Positions 9,316 through 17,208 of a DNA stretch of 23,171 nt are shown in pieces; positions within the stretch are counted from its first letter, which is position 1, and each line of letters opens with the position of its first letter. The notes under the pieces are model-generated. The model saw nothing but the letters and a program-made list of their open reading frames with translations, did not search any database and was not told where the DNA came from. Both the position numbers and the translations under genes were made by a program. This stretch comes from Albidovulum sp. (GTDB lineage Bacteria > Pseudomonadota > Alphaproteobacteria > Rhodobacterales > Rhodobacteraceae), in the NCBI GenBank assembly GCA_030837785.1, contig JAUQYA010000095.1, forward strand, positions 1 through 23,171. The letters run 5' to 3'.

Positions 9316-10199
9316 GATGGGATCTTTCCGTGAGAGGACTGGTAGCGGTCGAGCGCGGCGTCGAGCCGGCCGAGATACTCGCGGGCATGGCTGTCGTAGT
9401 CGGCGCCCGGTGCGGCGAGGAAGATTTCCGACACCATCGCCCACATCGCCTCGCGGGCGAGGCTCGCGCATTGCATCGCATCGAAGGCACGCAGGGTGGC
9501 GGCATCGGGCGCGGCGCCGAAATAGGCGGCCAGGAGCGCCCGCGCCTCCGCCGGCGCCATTCCGGCATTCGACGCGGCCCCGGCGAGGTCGAACATCGCG
9601 GTGCCGAAGCCCGCATATTCATAGTCGATGAGCCAGAGCCGCCCCGCCGCATCCTCGAGGAAGTTCGCCGGCAGCAGGTCGTGATGGCCGAAGACGATCG
9701 GCAGCGGCACCTGCGCCGCCTCCATCGCCTCGGCGACGGCGACGAGGCGGGGAAGATCGCCGGCGAAGCGGCCTGCCCGGGCCGCAAGGGTCCGGGCATA
9801 GTCGCGGATCACATGGAAGACCCAGAAGATGACGCCGGGGCCCGACACCTCGCCCGGCATCCTGCGGTGGAACTCCGCCAGGAAATGCCCCACCCGCCCG
9901 GGATCGGCGCGCAGGTCCGCCTCGCCCCAGGTCCGCGCCGCCAGGAAGCGCGAGACCATCACCCCGGGGGCGGCATATTCCACCTCGGGCGCAAAACCCG
10001 CCCGATGCGCCGCCCGCGCCGCCATCGCCTCGTTGGCGCGGGCGACGTGGTGGAAGGGGAAATCCTCGCCGAAGCGCGCGACATGGGCGCCGGCGTCGTC
10101 CGTCACCTTCCAGCTTTCGTTCGACAGCCCGCCCCGCAGCGGCGCCGCCGCGATCCCGCCCCGCCAGCAGGGCAGCGCGCGGATGCGACCGAGGCTCAT
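9312..10199 (-). CDS. Choline/ethanolamine-kinase-like phosphotransferase (kinase A)
   Basis: 295 residues from the ATG at 10199, chosen because AAGAAGGAG lies 8 nt upstream; the open frame continues upstream only as low-complexity Arg/Gly sequence. APH/choline-kinase fold: nucleotide loop LRGGLSNESWKV (21-32), the ARFGEDFPFHHVARANE segment, Brenner motif GHHDLLPANF (171-180; catalytic Asp174, Asn179) and metal site IDYEYAGFG (191-199; Asp192). It probably phosphorylates a hydroxyl group on an amino-alcohol-like compound with ATP in the cytoplasm. It follows the permease gene after a 76-nt gap containing a hairpin, and overlaps the next gene by ATGA. Kinase B, at the far end of the operon, is only distantly similar, so the two probably act on different substrates or steps. 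A distant aminoglycoside-type kinase is the alternative, but the operon context argues against resistance. Confidence 0.87.
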   Translation of the reverse strand: MSLGRIRALPCWRGGIAAAPLRGGLSNESWKVTDDAGAHVARFGEDFPFHHVARANEAMAARAAHRAGFAPEVEYAAPGVMVSRFLAARTWGEADLRADPGRVGHFLAEFHRRMPGEVSGPGVIFWVFHVIRDYARTLAARAGRFAGDLPRLVAVAEAMEAAQVPLPIVFGHHDLLPANFLEDAAGRLWLIDYEYAGFGTAMFDLAGAASNAGMAPAEARALLAAYFGAAPDAATLRAFDAMQCASLAREAMWAMVSEIFLAAPGADYDSHAREYLGRLDAALDRYQSSHGKIPS

Positions 10200-10233
10200 G
10201 CGCCCGCTCCTTCTTCGTTGCGCCAAATACCCC

Positions 10234-10268
10234 CGCCGGAGGCTCCCGCAGGCTCCGCCCTTCCGGCG
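10234..10268. repeat. Intergenic hairpin with REP-like sequence between permease and kinase A genes
   Basis: CGCCGGA (10234-10240) pairs with TCCGGCG (10262-10268) around a G/C-rich loop that can itself fold. On the minus strand the element reads on into a GGCGGGGGTATTTGG-type sequence, a motif I remember as recurring between genes in Rhodobacterales genomes. It lies inside the operon, just before the kinase A ribosome binding site. It could damp read-through or stabilise the upstream transporter mRNA. Its repeat status cannot be tested within one window. Confidence 0.4.
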
Positions 10269-10275
10269 CCCGGCG

Positions 10276-12249
10276 TCATCCCGCCGCCTCCCCGAGCCCG
10301 AGCCGCGCCCGCGCGGCGCGCGCGCCGGCATGGATCAACCGGTCGGCGATGATCGCGATGAAGGCGACGGCGAGGCCGGCCACGAGACCCCGCCCCGGAT
10401 CGGCCTTGGTCAGCGCGATATAGACCTCCTGCCCCAGATCGCGGGTGCCCACGAGCGCGGTGATGACCAGCATGGAGAGCGCGAACATGATCGTCTGGTT
10501 GAGACCGAGCAGGATCTCCGGCAGCGCCAGCCTCAGCTTGATCCGGGCGAGGATCTGCCACCCGGTCGCGCCCATCGCGCGGCCCGCCTCGATCAGCCGC
10601 GGATCGACGCCCTTGAGCCCCAGCACCGTGTAGCGGACCGAGGGCACCACGGCATAGGCCACGACCGCGATCATCGCGGTGAAGTCGCCGACGCGGAACA
10701 GCATCACCGCGGGCATCAGGTAGACGAAGGAGGGCAGCGTCTGCAAGGTGTCGATCACCACCCGCACCACCGTCCAGAGCCGCTCGCGCTCGGCGGCGAG
10801 GATGCCGATCGGCACGCCGATCAGCATCGCGAAAAGCACCGAGATGCCGCAGAGATAGACGGTGATCATCGCCTTTTCCCACTGCCCCGTCACGGCGATG
10901 AGCGTCGCCAGCATCCCGGCAAGGGCCGCCAGCCGCCAGCCGCCGAGGCGCCAGCCCGCTACCGCCAGAAGCCCCGAGACACCGAGCCAGGGCAGGCCGA
11001 GCAGGAGGCGCTTGAAGGGCACGAGGATGTTGAGCAGCACCGCGTTCTTGCCCGCCTCGATCGCGTCGAAGTAGTTGACGTTGATCCATTCGACGATCCG
11101 GCTCCAGAACGTGCCGGTGGAAAGCACCCAGGCCGCGGGCCAGTCCCGCACCGCCGGCACGGCAAGCCCCAGGAGCACCGCGACCAGGATCGTCGCCACG
11201 CCGCCGGCCAGATACGGATGCCGCGCCACCCAGGTTCCCGCCCGCGGCTCGCCGCGGCGGCGGGCGGCGGCCTGGCTCAGCCGGTCGAGCACGATGGCGA
11301 GCGCGACGATGGCGAGGCCCGCCTCGAGCCCGGCGCCGAAATCGAGCGTCCTGAGCGCGGCCAGGACATCGAAGCCGAGCCCGCCCGCGCCGATCATCGA
11401 GGCGATGATGACCATGTTGAGGCTCAGCATGATCACCTGGTTGACGCCGACCATGAGCCCGTCGCGCGCCGAGGGCACCATGACGCGCCAGAGCATCTGG
11501 CGGGGCGTGCAGCCGACCATCCGGCCAAGGTCCTGGATCTCGTCGGGCACGCGCGCGAGCGCCAGTTCCGTCACCCGCGTCATCGGCGGCATCGCGTAGA
11601 TCAGCGTCGCCACCACCGCCGCCGTCGGGCCGAAGCCGAAAAGGATCAGGATCGGCACGAGATAGGCGAAGACCGGGATCGTCTGCATCAGGTCGAGAAC
11701 CGGCCTGACCCCCCGGGACACCCAGGGATGGCGCCAGCACAGGACGCCGAGCGCGAGCCCGCCCGCGACGCCGAGCGGCACCGCGACGAGGATCGAGGCC
11801 AGCGTCACCATCGCGCTCTGCCACTGGCCGAAGAGCAGCAGGAACGCGAAGCAGGCGAGGACCAGCACGGCCAGCCCCGCCCCCCCGGCCCAGAGGCCGA
11901 AGAGCGCGAAGACCAGGGCGACGCCAAGCCAGGGCAGCGGCGGCAGGATCTGCACCGCCGCCGAGCCCTGCCCCTCCAGAAACCCCGTCGAGAGGATCGA
12001 CAGCACGAAGCGGTAGGGCAGGTCGATGACGGCGGCGATGAAGCGGGTGAATTCGGCGAAGGTGAAAAGGCCGAAGGTGGCGTCGTTCAGAAGCCATTTG
12101 GTGAAGGCGGTGATCCAGCGCGCGGCCGGCACGGTCCAGCCCTTCGGCACCTCGAACGCCCAGGGGAGCGCCGCAGCACCCGCAAGCCACAGCAGCAGGA
12201 ACGCGGCGAGCGCGAGCCCCCAGACCGCGATGTCCCTTCCCCGCGCCAT
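10276..12249 (-). CDS. Betaine-type ABC transporter permease, two fused permease domains
   Basis: 657 residues, about twice a normal ProW/OpuAB permease. There are two complete BPD_transp_1 modules, each with its own EAA loop for contacting the ATPase: GRMVGCTPRQMLWRVMVP... in the first half and GRAMGATGWQILARIKLRLALPE... in the second. Each loop is followed by the NQ-IM-SLNMV or NQTIMFALSMLV helix typical of the glycine betaine/proline family. Residues about 1-125 add further membrane helices. A fused homodimer-like permease suggests that both halves of the channel are made in one chain. The start lies 1 nt after the ATPase stop (12251), so the two are translationally coupled. Substrate specificity comes from the binding protein encoded at the head of the operon. 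Confidence 0.92.
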   Translation of the reverse strand: MARGRDIAVWGLALAAFLLLWLAGAAALPWAFEVPKGWTVPAARWITAFTKWLLNDATFGLFTFAEFTRFIAAVIDLPYRFVLSILSTGFLEGQGSAAVQILPPLPWLGVALVFALFGLWAGGAGLAVLVLACFAFLLLFGQWQSAMVTLASILVAVPLGVAGGLALGVLCWRHPWVSRGVRPVLDLMQTIPVFAYLVPILILFGFGPTAAVVATLIYAMPPMTRVTELALARVPDEIQDLGRMVGCTPRQMLWRVMVPSARDGLMVGVNQVIMLSLNMVIIASMIGAGGLGFDVLAALRTLDFGAGLEAGLAIVALAIVLDRLSQAAARRRGEPRAGTWVARHPYLAGGVATILVAVLLGLAVPAVRDWPAAWVLSTGTFWSRIVEWINVNYFDAIEAGKNAVLLNILVPFKRLLLGLPWLGVSGLLAVAGWRLGGWRLAALAGMLATLIAVTGQWEKAMITVYLCGISVLFAMLIGVPIGILAAERERLWTVVRVVIDTLQTLPSFVYLMPAVMLFRVGDFTAMIAVVAYAVVPSVRYTVLGLKGVDPRLIEAGRAMGATGWQILARIKLRLALPEILLGLNQTIMFALSMLVITALVGTRDLGQEVYIALTKADPGRGLVAGLAVAFIAIIADRLIHAGARAARARLGLGEAAG

Positions 12250-12250
12250 C

Positions 12251-13279
12251 TCAGCCCCCGAGCATCAGCCGCACGACGTCGTCGCGGTGAAGATGGCCAA
12301 GCGTCGCGCCATCCTCGCCGGTGACCGCGACCGCCTCGGCCCCGTCGAGGAAGAGGGCCGCGGCCTCGGCCACGGTGGCGCGCGCGCCGATGCTGACGGC
12401 GGGTGCGCCGCCTGCCGGCGGGCGCATCGCGCGCGTCACCCGCACCACCTTGGCCTTCGGCACCGAACGGGTGAACTCGCGCACATAGTCGGTGGCCGGG
12501 TTCAGCACGATCTCCTCCGGCGTGCCCTCCTGCACCACGGCGCCATCCTTCATGATGGCGATGCGGTCGGCGAGCCGGATCGCCTCGTCGAAGTCATGGG
12601 TGATGAAGACGATGGTCTTCTTCAGGACCGATTGCAGGCGGACGAACTCGTCCTGCATCTCGCGGCGGATCAGCGGATCGAGCGCCGAGAACGGTTCGTC
12701 GAGAAACCACAGTTCGGGCTCGACGGCGAGCGACCGCGCGATGCCCACCCGCTGCTGCTGGCCCCCCGACAACTGGCGCGGAGAGGCGGCTTCCCGGCCC
12801 GAAAGCCCGACGAGCGCGATCATCCGGCGCGCCCGTTCCTCGCGCTCGGCCCGTGCCACCCCCTGCACGTGAAGCGGGAAGGCCACGTTGTCGAGCACGC
12901 TGAGATGCGGCAGAAGCGCGAAGTGCTGGAACACCATGCCCATCTTGTGGCGGCGGATTTCCACCATCTCGCGCTCCGAGGCGGTGAGAAGATCGCGCCC
13001 GTTGAACAGGATTTCCCCCGCGGTCGGCTCCACCAGCCGCGACATCAGGCGCACGAGCGTGGACTTGCCCGAGCCCGACAGCCCCATGATGACGAATATC
13101 TGCCCCTCGGCCACCTCGAGGCTGACGCCGCGCACCGCCGGCACGAGCCCCGCCGCCTGAAGCCGCGCGGGCTCCGCCGCGGGCCCGAGGGCGGCAAGCG
13201 TCTCGGCCGCACGGGGGCCGAACAGCTTCCAGACGTTGCGGCAGGCAAGTTTAGAAGGCGGGCGCGGCGCGTCGGTCAT
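12251..13279 (-). CDS. Betaine-type ABC transporter ATP-binding subunit (ProV/OpuAA-like)
   Basis: 342 residues. Walker A GLSGSGKST (66-74), Q-loop Gln118, signature LSGGQ (170-174), Walker B LWFLDE (190-195) and switch His228 in ITHDFDEA are all intact. The N-terminal insertion before Walker A (about 20-50) and the form VIMGLSGSGKST are typical of ProV/OpuAA rather than general amino-acid ATPases. The C-terminal part (about 275-342) resembles a single degenerate CBS-like regulatory segment (ATVAEAAALFLDGAEAVAVTGEDGATLGHLHRDDVVRLM). In OpuA the CBS region gates transport with ionic strength. The ATG at 13279 has a weak ribosome binding site, and a hairpin lies in the 75-nt gap upstream. The protein energises uptake with the fused permease and the binding protein. 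Confidence 0.94.
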   Translation of the reverse strand: MTDAPRPPSKLACRNVWKLFGPRAAETLAALGPAAEPARLQAAGLVPAVRGVSLEVAEGQIFVIMGLSGSGKSTLVRLMSRLVEPTAGEILFNGRDLLTASEREMVEIRRHKMGMVFQHFALLPHLSVLDNVAFPLHVQGVARAEREERARRMIALVGLSGREAASPRQLSGGQQQRVGIARSLAVEPELWFLDEPFSALDPLIRREMQDEFVRLQSVLKKTIVFITHDFDEAIRLADRIAIMKDGAVVQEGTPEEIVLNPATDYVREFTRSVPKAKVVRVTRAMRPPAGGAPAVSIGARATVAEAAALFLDGAEAVAVTGEDGATLGHLHRDDVVRLMLGG

Positions 13280-13306
13280 GGGGCTCGCAGGGCATAGAAG
13301 GTGGTG

Positions 13307-13327
13307 CCGCCCGGCCGGGCCGGGCAG
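13307..13327 (-). other. G/C-rich hairpin between binding-protein and ATPase genes
   Basis: On the minus strand CTGCCCGG pairs with CCGGGCGG (one G-U pair) around a 5-nt loop, with no T-run after it. Such stem-loops after periplasmic binding-protein genes often act as mRNA stabilisers or partial terminators, giving more binding protein than membrane subunits. Here that role is inferred from position only. Confidence 0.45.
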
Positions 13328-13354
13328 CGGATGCCGGTTCGGGCAGGGACGGCG

Positions 13355-14314
13355 CTACTGGCCGATCCAACCCTTCCAGCGCGCCTCGTTCGCGGCCATC
13401 CAGTCGGCGGTGACCGCCTCCACGGTCTTGCCGTTCAGGTCCACCTCGGCGATCATCGCCCCCATCTCGGCATTGTCGAGCGTGAAGGCCTTGATCGCGT
13501 TGTAGGCGCCGGGCCACTTGTCCTTCACGCCGGCCCAGCCGACCTTCCAGATCTCGCCATAGGGCTTGCCACAATCATAGGCCATGTCCGGATTGCTGCC
13601 CCAGGCCGGGTCGCTGTAGCATTCGGGCGTGTATTCGGGGAACTCGACCCATTCGCCCTCGTATTTCACTTGTGACCAGTGCGGCGCGTAGATCCACAGC
13701 ATGATCGGCGCCTGGCGCTGATAGGCGCTTTCAAGCTCGGCGAAGAGCGCGGCGTCGGTGCCGGCATGGATCACCTCGAACGGCAGATCAAGCGCCTCCA
13801 CCCGTTCGTCGTCGAACCCGCCCCAGGTCACCGGCCCGCCGAGATAGCGCCCCTTCGGCGCCGTCTCGGCGGTCGAGAACGCCTCGGCGCAGGCGGGATC
13901 CTTCAACGCCTCCCAGTTCGGCAGGCCGGGGCATTTCTCCTTCATGTAGGAGGGAAACCACCATTCCTCCTTGGCCTTCATGCCGGTCGCCCCGAAGACC
14001 TCGGTCTTGCCGGTCGCGGTGGAGGCGTCCATCGCATCGCGGCCGGTGGTTTCCCACATCTCCATCGCCACATGCAGATCCCCGGTCTCCAGGCCGGCAA
14101 ACTGTGCCAGGTAATCGGCCTGCACGTATTCGATGTTGTAGCCGGCCTGCTTCAGCACCTCGCCCATCAGATGGGTGGTGACGAGCTGGCCGGTCCAGTC
14201 ATGCAGCGTCAGCTTGATCGGGTCGGTCGATTCCTGCGCCCCCGCCACCCCCGCCGCCAACGCCAGCGCAGAGACCGCGAGGCCGCGGATGAGAAGTCCG
14301 GTCTTCCTTGACAT
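13355..14314 (-). CDS. Betaine-type ABC transporter substrate-binding protein (OpuAC/ProX-like), first gene of the catabolic operon
   Basis: 319 residues. The ATG at 14314 is preferred over an ATG at 14332 because AGGGGG lies 6 nt before it and the signal peptide then starts with MSRKTGLLIRG. Residues 1-27 are a Sec signal peptide ending AGVAGAQ. The mature protein has the OpuAC-domain pattern IKLTLHDWTGQLVTTHLMGEVLKQAGYNIEYV, a strand with LHVAMEMWE, and many Trp/Tyr residues (WWFPSYM, WIYAPHW, WGSNPDMAYDCGKPYG) of the sort that build aromatic cages for quaternary ammonium groups. It has several Cys in the mature chain and no lipobox, so it should be free in the periplasm. The ligand is probably a betaine, choline or another methylated amine. 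It is divergent from the DeoR gene across a 220-bp regulatory region. Confidence 0.92.
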   Translation of the reverse strand: MSRKTGLLIRGLAVSALALAAGVAGAQESTDPIKLTLHDWTGQLVTTHLMGEVLKQAGYNIEYVQADYLAQFAGLETGDLHVAMEMWETTGRDAMDASTATGKTEVFGATGMKAKEEWWFPSYMKEKCPGLPNWEALKDPACAEAFSTAETAPKGRYLGGPVTWGGFDDERVEALDLPFEVIHAGTDAALFAELESAYQRQAPIMLWIYAPHWSQVKYEGEWVEFPEYTPECYSDPAWGSNPDMAYDCGKPYGEIWKVGWAGVKDKWPGAYNAIKAFTLDNAEMGAMIAEVDLNGKTVEAVTADWMAANEARWKGWIGQ

Positions 14315-14450
14315 GGTGAACCCCCTGTTCATGCCGGCCAGGCCGGTCGTGCGGACGGTGGTCGGGGGCACGCGCGCCGCGCCCTGCCCCGCCGCTCTGC
14401 CAAGGTTGGGCCGAAGATGCCGATTCCGTCAATCCGGATTTGTGGTTTTT

Positions 14451-14497
14451 TGTGCGTTACATGCCCGCATGCCGCCAGAATATTGCGTAATCGCACA
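14451..14497. promoter_or_regulatory. Candidate DeoR operator pair (inverted repeat) in the divergent region
   Basis: TGTGCGTTAC (14451-14460) is mirrored by GTAATCGCACA (14487-14497), an inverted repeat with one extra base and about 26 nt between arms. The right arm overlaps the predicted spacer of the DeoR promoter. A further TTTGTG lies about 10 bp upstream of the left arm, giving same-face half-sites. This is the expected position for autoregulation and control of the divergent operon. The interpretation rests on position and symmetry only. Confidence 0.45.
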
Positions 14498-14511
14498 GCG
14501 ACGCCTAAGAT
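14483..14511 (+). promoter_or_regulatory. Predicted sigma-70 promoter of the DeoR gene
   Basis: TTGCGT (14483-14488), a 17-nt spacer, and TAAGAT (14506-14511). Initiation would fall near 14518, giving a short leader of about 17 nt before the ATG at 14535. The hexamers match consensus at 4 of 6 positions each, with ideal spacing. Confidence 0.5.
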
Positions 14512-14534
14512 CACTTCAACTTCCGGAACACCAG

Positions 14535-15290
14535 ATGCTGTCCAAACGCCACGTCGACATCCTCGAAATCCTCGAAGCCGAGGGCGCGGTGACGATCTCG
14601 GCGCTCGCCGGGCGGCTCGGGGTGTCGCTCGAAACCGTCCGGCGCGACGTGAAGCCCCTGACCGAGGCGGGAACCCTGCTGCGCATCCACGGCGCGGTGG
14701 GGCTTGCCGGGCGGATCGGCGAGGCGCCGTTCCAGAAGCGGATGCGCGAGAATGCCGAGGCCAAGCGCGCCATCGCCCGCGCCGTCGCCGCGACGATCCG
14801 CGACGGCGAATCGGTGATGTTCGACACCGGCACGACGACGAGCTTCGTCGCGCGCGAGCTGATGCGCCACCGCCGCCTGACGGTGGTGACCAACTCCTCC
14901 GACATCGCCCGCACGCTCGCCACCGTGAACGGCAACCGTGTCTACATGGCGGGGGGCGAGCTGAGGTCGGATTCGGGGGCCGCGTTCGGCAAGTCGGCGC
15001 TCGACTTCATCGCCCAGTTCGCGGTGCACCATGCGATCATCTCGGTCGGCGCGATCGACGAGGCGGGGGTGATGGACTATGCGCTGGAAGAGGCGGAATT
15101 CGCCCGCCTTGTGCTGTCGCGCGGCGAACGGCGGGTGGTGGTGACCGACCACAGCAAGTTCGGCCGCCGCGGGCTCATCGCGGTGGCGGGATTCGACGAG
15201 GTGGACGAGATCGTCACCGACCGCGCCCCCGATGCCGTTCCCGCCGACCGGCTCGCCGCGGCGGGTGCGCGGCTCGTCCTCGCAGGCTAG
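14535..15290 (+). CDS. DeoR/GlpR-family transcriptional regulator
   Basis: 251 residues from the ATG at 14535, with CCGGAA about 7 nt upstream. An ATG at 14469 in the same frame lacks a ribosome binding site and lies outside family homology. The DeoR helix-turn-helix covers residues about 5-57 (KRHVDILEILEAEGAVTISALAGRLGVSLETVRRDVKPL). The DeoRC sensor domain (about 75-235) has the phosphate-binding-type loops FDTGTTTS and TNSSDIA, followed by ISVGAID and the DHSKFGR motif. Family members usually repress catabolic operons and are relieved by a phosphorylated metabolite. Its position divergent to the betaine-type operon makes it the likely local repressor, and the two kinases of that operon could make the inducer. 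It has no membrane or extra domains. Confidence 0.93.
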   Translation: MLSKRHVDILEILEAEGAVTISALAGRLGVSLETVRRDVKPLTEAGTLLRIHGAVGLAGRIGEAPFQKRMRENAEAKRAIARAVAATIRDGESVMFDTGTTTSFVARELMRHRRLTVVTNSSDIARTLATVNGNRVYMAGGELRSDSGAAFGKSALDFIAQFAVHHAIISVGAIDEAGVMDYALEEAEFARLVLSRGERRVVVTDHSKFGRRGLIAVAGFDEVDEIVTDRAPDAVPADRLAAAGARLVLAG

Positions 15291-15329
15291 GCCGCCCCGC
15301 CCGGCTCAGCTCCGCCGGCCCGTCCAAAA

Positions 15330-15351
15330 CATTTGCGCGCAAATGAATTCT
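15330..15351. promoter_or_regulatory. Palindromic operator upstream of the enamidase-like gene (shared with the MarR promoter)
   Basis: 15330-15345 is the perfect 16-bp palindrome CATTTGCGCGCAAATG, followed by AATTCT. The segment 15332-15351 aligns without gaps to 18211-18230, upstream of the MarR and UPF0280 genes, with 16 of 20 identities: TTTGCnnnCAAAyGAATTCT. It lies 44-65 bp upstream of the amidohydrolase ATG, where a repressor would block initiation. The MarR protein of this cluster is the natural binder. Confidence 0.7.
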
Positions 15352-15394
15352 GTGGGACGATCCGGCGATCCGAGACCAGCACCGAGAGGCTCTC

Positions 15395-16591
15395 ATGGCC
15401 GACGCCGCCCCCGCCGCCACCGGCAAGACCAAGCTCGTCATCCGCAACATCGGCCAGATCCTCTCCGGCCGGATCGAGGAGCCGCTGATCGACGGCCACT
15501 GCGTCGTCTGCGAGGGCGACCGGATCGCCGCCGTGGGCCGCGAGGCGGACCTCGACACCGATCAGGCCACGACCATCGTGGACGCGAAGGGCGTCACCCT
15601 CTGCCCCGGCCTGATCGACAGCCATGTCCACCCGGTGATCGGCGACTACACGCCGCGCCAGCAGCAGCTGAACTGGATCGATAGCTGCCTGCACGGCGGC
15701 GTCACCACGATGATCTCGGCGGGTGAGGTCCACGCGCCCGGCCGGCCGAAGGACATCGTCGGCCTCAAGGCGATGGCGATTGCCTCGCAGCGCTGGTACG
15801 AGAACTTTCGCCCCTCGGGCGTCAAGGTCCATTCCGGCGCCCCGGTGATCGAGGAAGGCATGGTCGAGGAGGATTTCCGCGACCTCGCCGCCGCCGGTGT
15901 CCGGCTTCTGGGCGAGGTCGGGCTCGGCTCGGTCAAGGCCGGCGAGACGGCGGCGCAGATGGTGAAATGGGCGCGCAAATACGGCATCCAGTCCACCATC
16001 CATACCGGCGGCCCGTCGATCCCCGGCTCGGGTCTGATCGACAAGGACGTGGTGCTTGAGGCGGACGCCGACATCATCGGCCATATCAACGGCGGCCATA
16101 CCGCACTGCCCGACGATCAGATCACCTGCCTCTGCGAAAGCTGCCTCAGGGGCATCGAGATCGTCCATAACGGCAACGAACGCGCGGGCCTGCTGGCGAT
16201 GCGCACCGCCTTCGAACTCAAGCAACCCGAACGCGTGATCCTCGGCACCGACGCGCCCGCCGGGTCGGGCGTCCAGCCGCTCGGCATCCTCCGCATGGTG
16301 GCGATGCTCTCCTCGCTCGGCGACGTGCCGCCCGAGATCGCCTTCTGCTTCGCCACCGGCAACACCGCGCGGATGCGCGATCTCGACTGCGGCATCATCG
16401 CGCCGGGCAAGGCAGCCGACTTCGTCTTTCTCGACATGGCCCAGCACGCGCCCGGCAAGACCATGCTCGGCTCGGTCCACCAGGGCAACCTGCCCGGCGT
16501 CGGCATGACGGTGATCGACGGCATCGTGCGCACCACCCGCAGCCGCAACACCCCGCCCGCGACCCGGGTGCCGGAAATCGTCAAGGGCTGA
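15395..16591 (+). CDS. Amidohydrolase of the enamidase type (nicotinate-fermentation Ena family)
   Basis: 398 residues with GAGAGG upstream of the ATG. The fold is an amidohydrolase barrel with a composite beta-sandwich: metal ligands H77/H79 in LIDSHVHP, Glu174 in GEVGLG at the bridging position, H203 in IHTGG, H230 in GHINGGH, and Asp286 in LGTDAPAG. The stretches YTPRQQQLNWIDSCLHGG, GRPKDIVG, RPSGVKVHSGA and SRNTPPA match my memory of Eubacterium barkeri enamidase. That enzyme hydrolyses 6-oxo-1,4,5,6-tetrahydronicotinate to 2-formylglutarate and ammonia. Enamidase uses Glu rather than a carboxylated Lys as metal bridge, and this protein agrees. It is cytoplasmic (no signal peptide) and converges on the PF06684 gene with a 29-nt gap. 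The exact substrate is uncertain because the partner reductase is absent here. Confidence 0.85.
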   Translation: MADAAPAATGKTKLVIRNIGQILSGRIEEPLIDGHCVVCEGDRIAAVGREADLDTDQATTIVDAKGVTLCPGLIDSHVHPVIGDYTPRQQQLNWIDSCLHGGVTTMISAGEVHAPGRPKDIVGLKAMAIASQRWYENFRPSGVKVHSGAPVIEEGMVEEDFRDLAAAGVRLLGEVGLGSVKAGETAAQMVKWARKYGIQSTIHTGGPSIPGSGLIDKDVVLEADADIIGHINGGHTALPDDQITCLCESCLRGIEIVHNGNERAGLLAMRTAFELKQPERVILGTDAPAGSGVQPLGILRMVAMLSSLGDVPPEIAFCFATGNTARMRDLDCGIIAPGKAADFVFLDMAQHAPGKTMLGSVHQGNLPGVGMTVIDGIVRTTRSRNTPPATRVPEIVKG

Positions 16592-16620
16592 GACCGGCGC
16601 CCGACCTGGCAGCCCGTCGC

Positions 16621-17208
16621 CTACCGCAGCCCGTCCTTGCCCTCGGCCTCCTCGTGGCGGAGCCCGCCGACGCGCGGCAGCGGCCGGCCCGAATCGGTCA
16701 CCGCGACAGCGACGAGGATTTCGTCGGCGCGCGGCGCGTCGTTCACCGAAACCTCCATCCCGTCGAAGTGCGAACGCACATAGGCCGCGTCCTTGTGGCC
16801 AAGCGGAATGTCGAGCGGATGGCCCATCGGCCCGCGCTTCTTGTTGGAGGGCACCAGTGCCGCCCCCTTCTCGACCGCGGCGCGCAAGGGCTTGCCGAGG
16901 CGCGGATGGAGGATCGCGGCGGCATGTTCCAGCTCGCCATCCGCGCCCACCAGCGCGGCCTTGCCATAGCTCTGCGCCTGATCGGGGCGGATGCCGAGCG
17001 CCCTGACCGCCGCCTCGCCGAGGATGCCGCCCAGTTCCTCGCCGATCGCCATGAGGTTCTCGAGGTCCTCGACGTAGCGCCCGGCGCAGGGGTTCTCGAT
17101 CACCGCGATGGCGGCGGCGCGGCGAGTGGGCGGGCTGATCGGCCGGCCCATCTCGGCCCGCACCTCCTCGACGACGGTCACGAGCTTGCGGATTTTCACC
17201 TCGGTCAT
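16621..17208 (-). CDS. Amino acid synthesis family protein (PF06684-like), unknown function
   Basis: 195 residues. The sequence VRKLVTVVEE-type start, PPTRRAAAIAVIENPCAGRYVEDLENLMAIGEELGGILG and the late HKDAAYVRSHFDGMEVSVNDAPRADEILVAVAVTDSGRPLPRVGGL identify the PF06684 'AA_synth' family. Despite the name, I know of no demonstrated reaction for it. A conserved Cys in the ENPCAG motif and the internal His residues could be catalytic. The ATG overlaps the UPF0280 stop by ATGA (17205-17208), so the two proteins are made together and probably act together. In other proteobacteria I remember these two families beside nicotinate or other heterocycle catabolic genes. No signal peptide is present. 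Confidence 0.8.
   Translation of the reverse strand: MTEVKIRKLVTVVEEVRAEMGRPISPPTRRAAAIAVIENPCAGRYVEDLENLMAIGEELGGILGEAAVRALGIRPDQAQSYGKAALVGADGELEHAAAILHPRLGKPLRAAVEKGAALVPSNKKRGPMGHPLDIPLGHKDAAYVRSHFDGMEVSVNDAPRADEILVAVAVTDSGRPLPRVGGLRHEEAEGKDGLR

Noticed and set aside
4604..9333. Very long open frames on the plus strand opposite the two flavoprotein genes (over 750 and 820 codons)
   Set aside because: They are antisense shadows caused by high G/C third positions. Their translations are Arg/His/Gly/Pro-rich with no family pattern and no ribosome binding sites, while the minus-strand frames carry complete flavoprotein domains.
9312..10199. Kinase A as an aminoglycoside resistance gene
   Set aside because: The motifs belong to the broad APH/choline kinase superfamily. 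The gene is inside a methylamine operon and translationally coupled to a dehydrogenase, which argues for metabolism.
9829..12324. Plus-strand open frame of about 830 codons opposite the permease
   Set aside because: It mirrors a well supported two-domain permease; its composition is typical of antisense reading.
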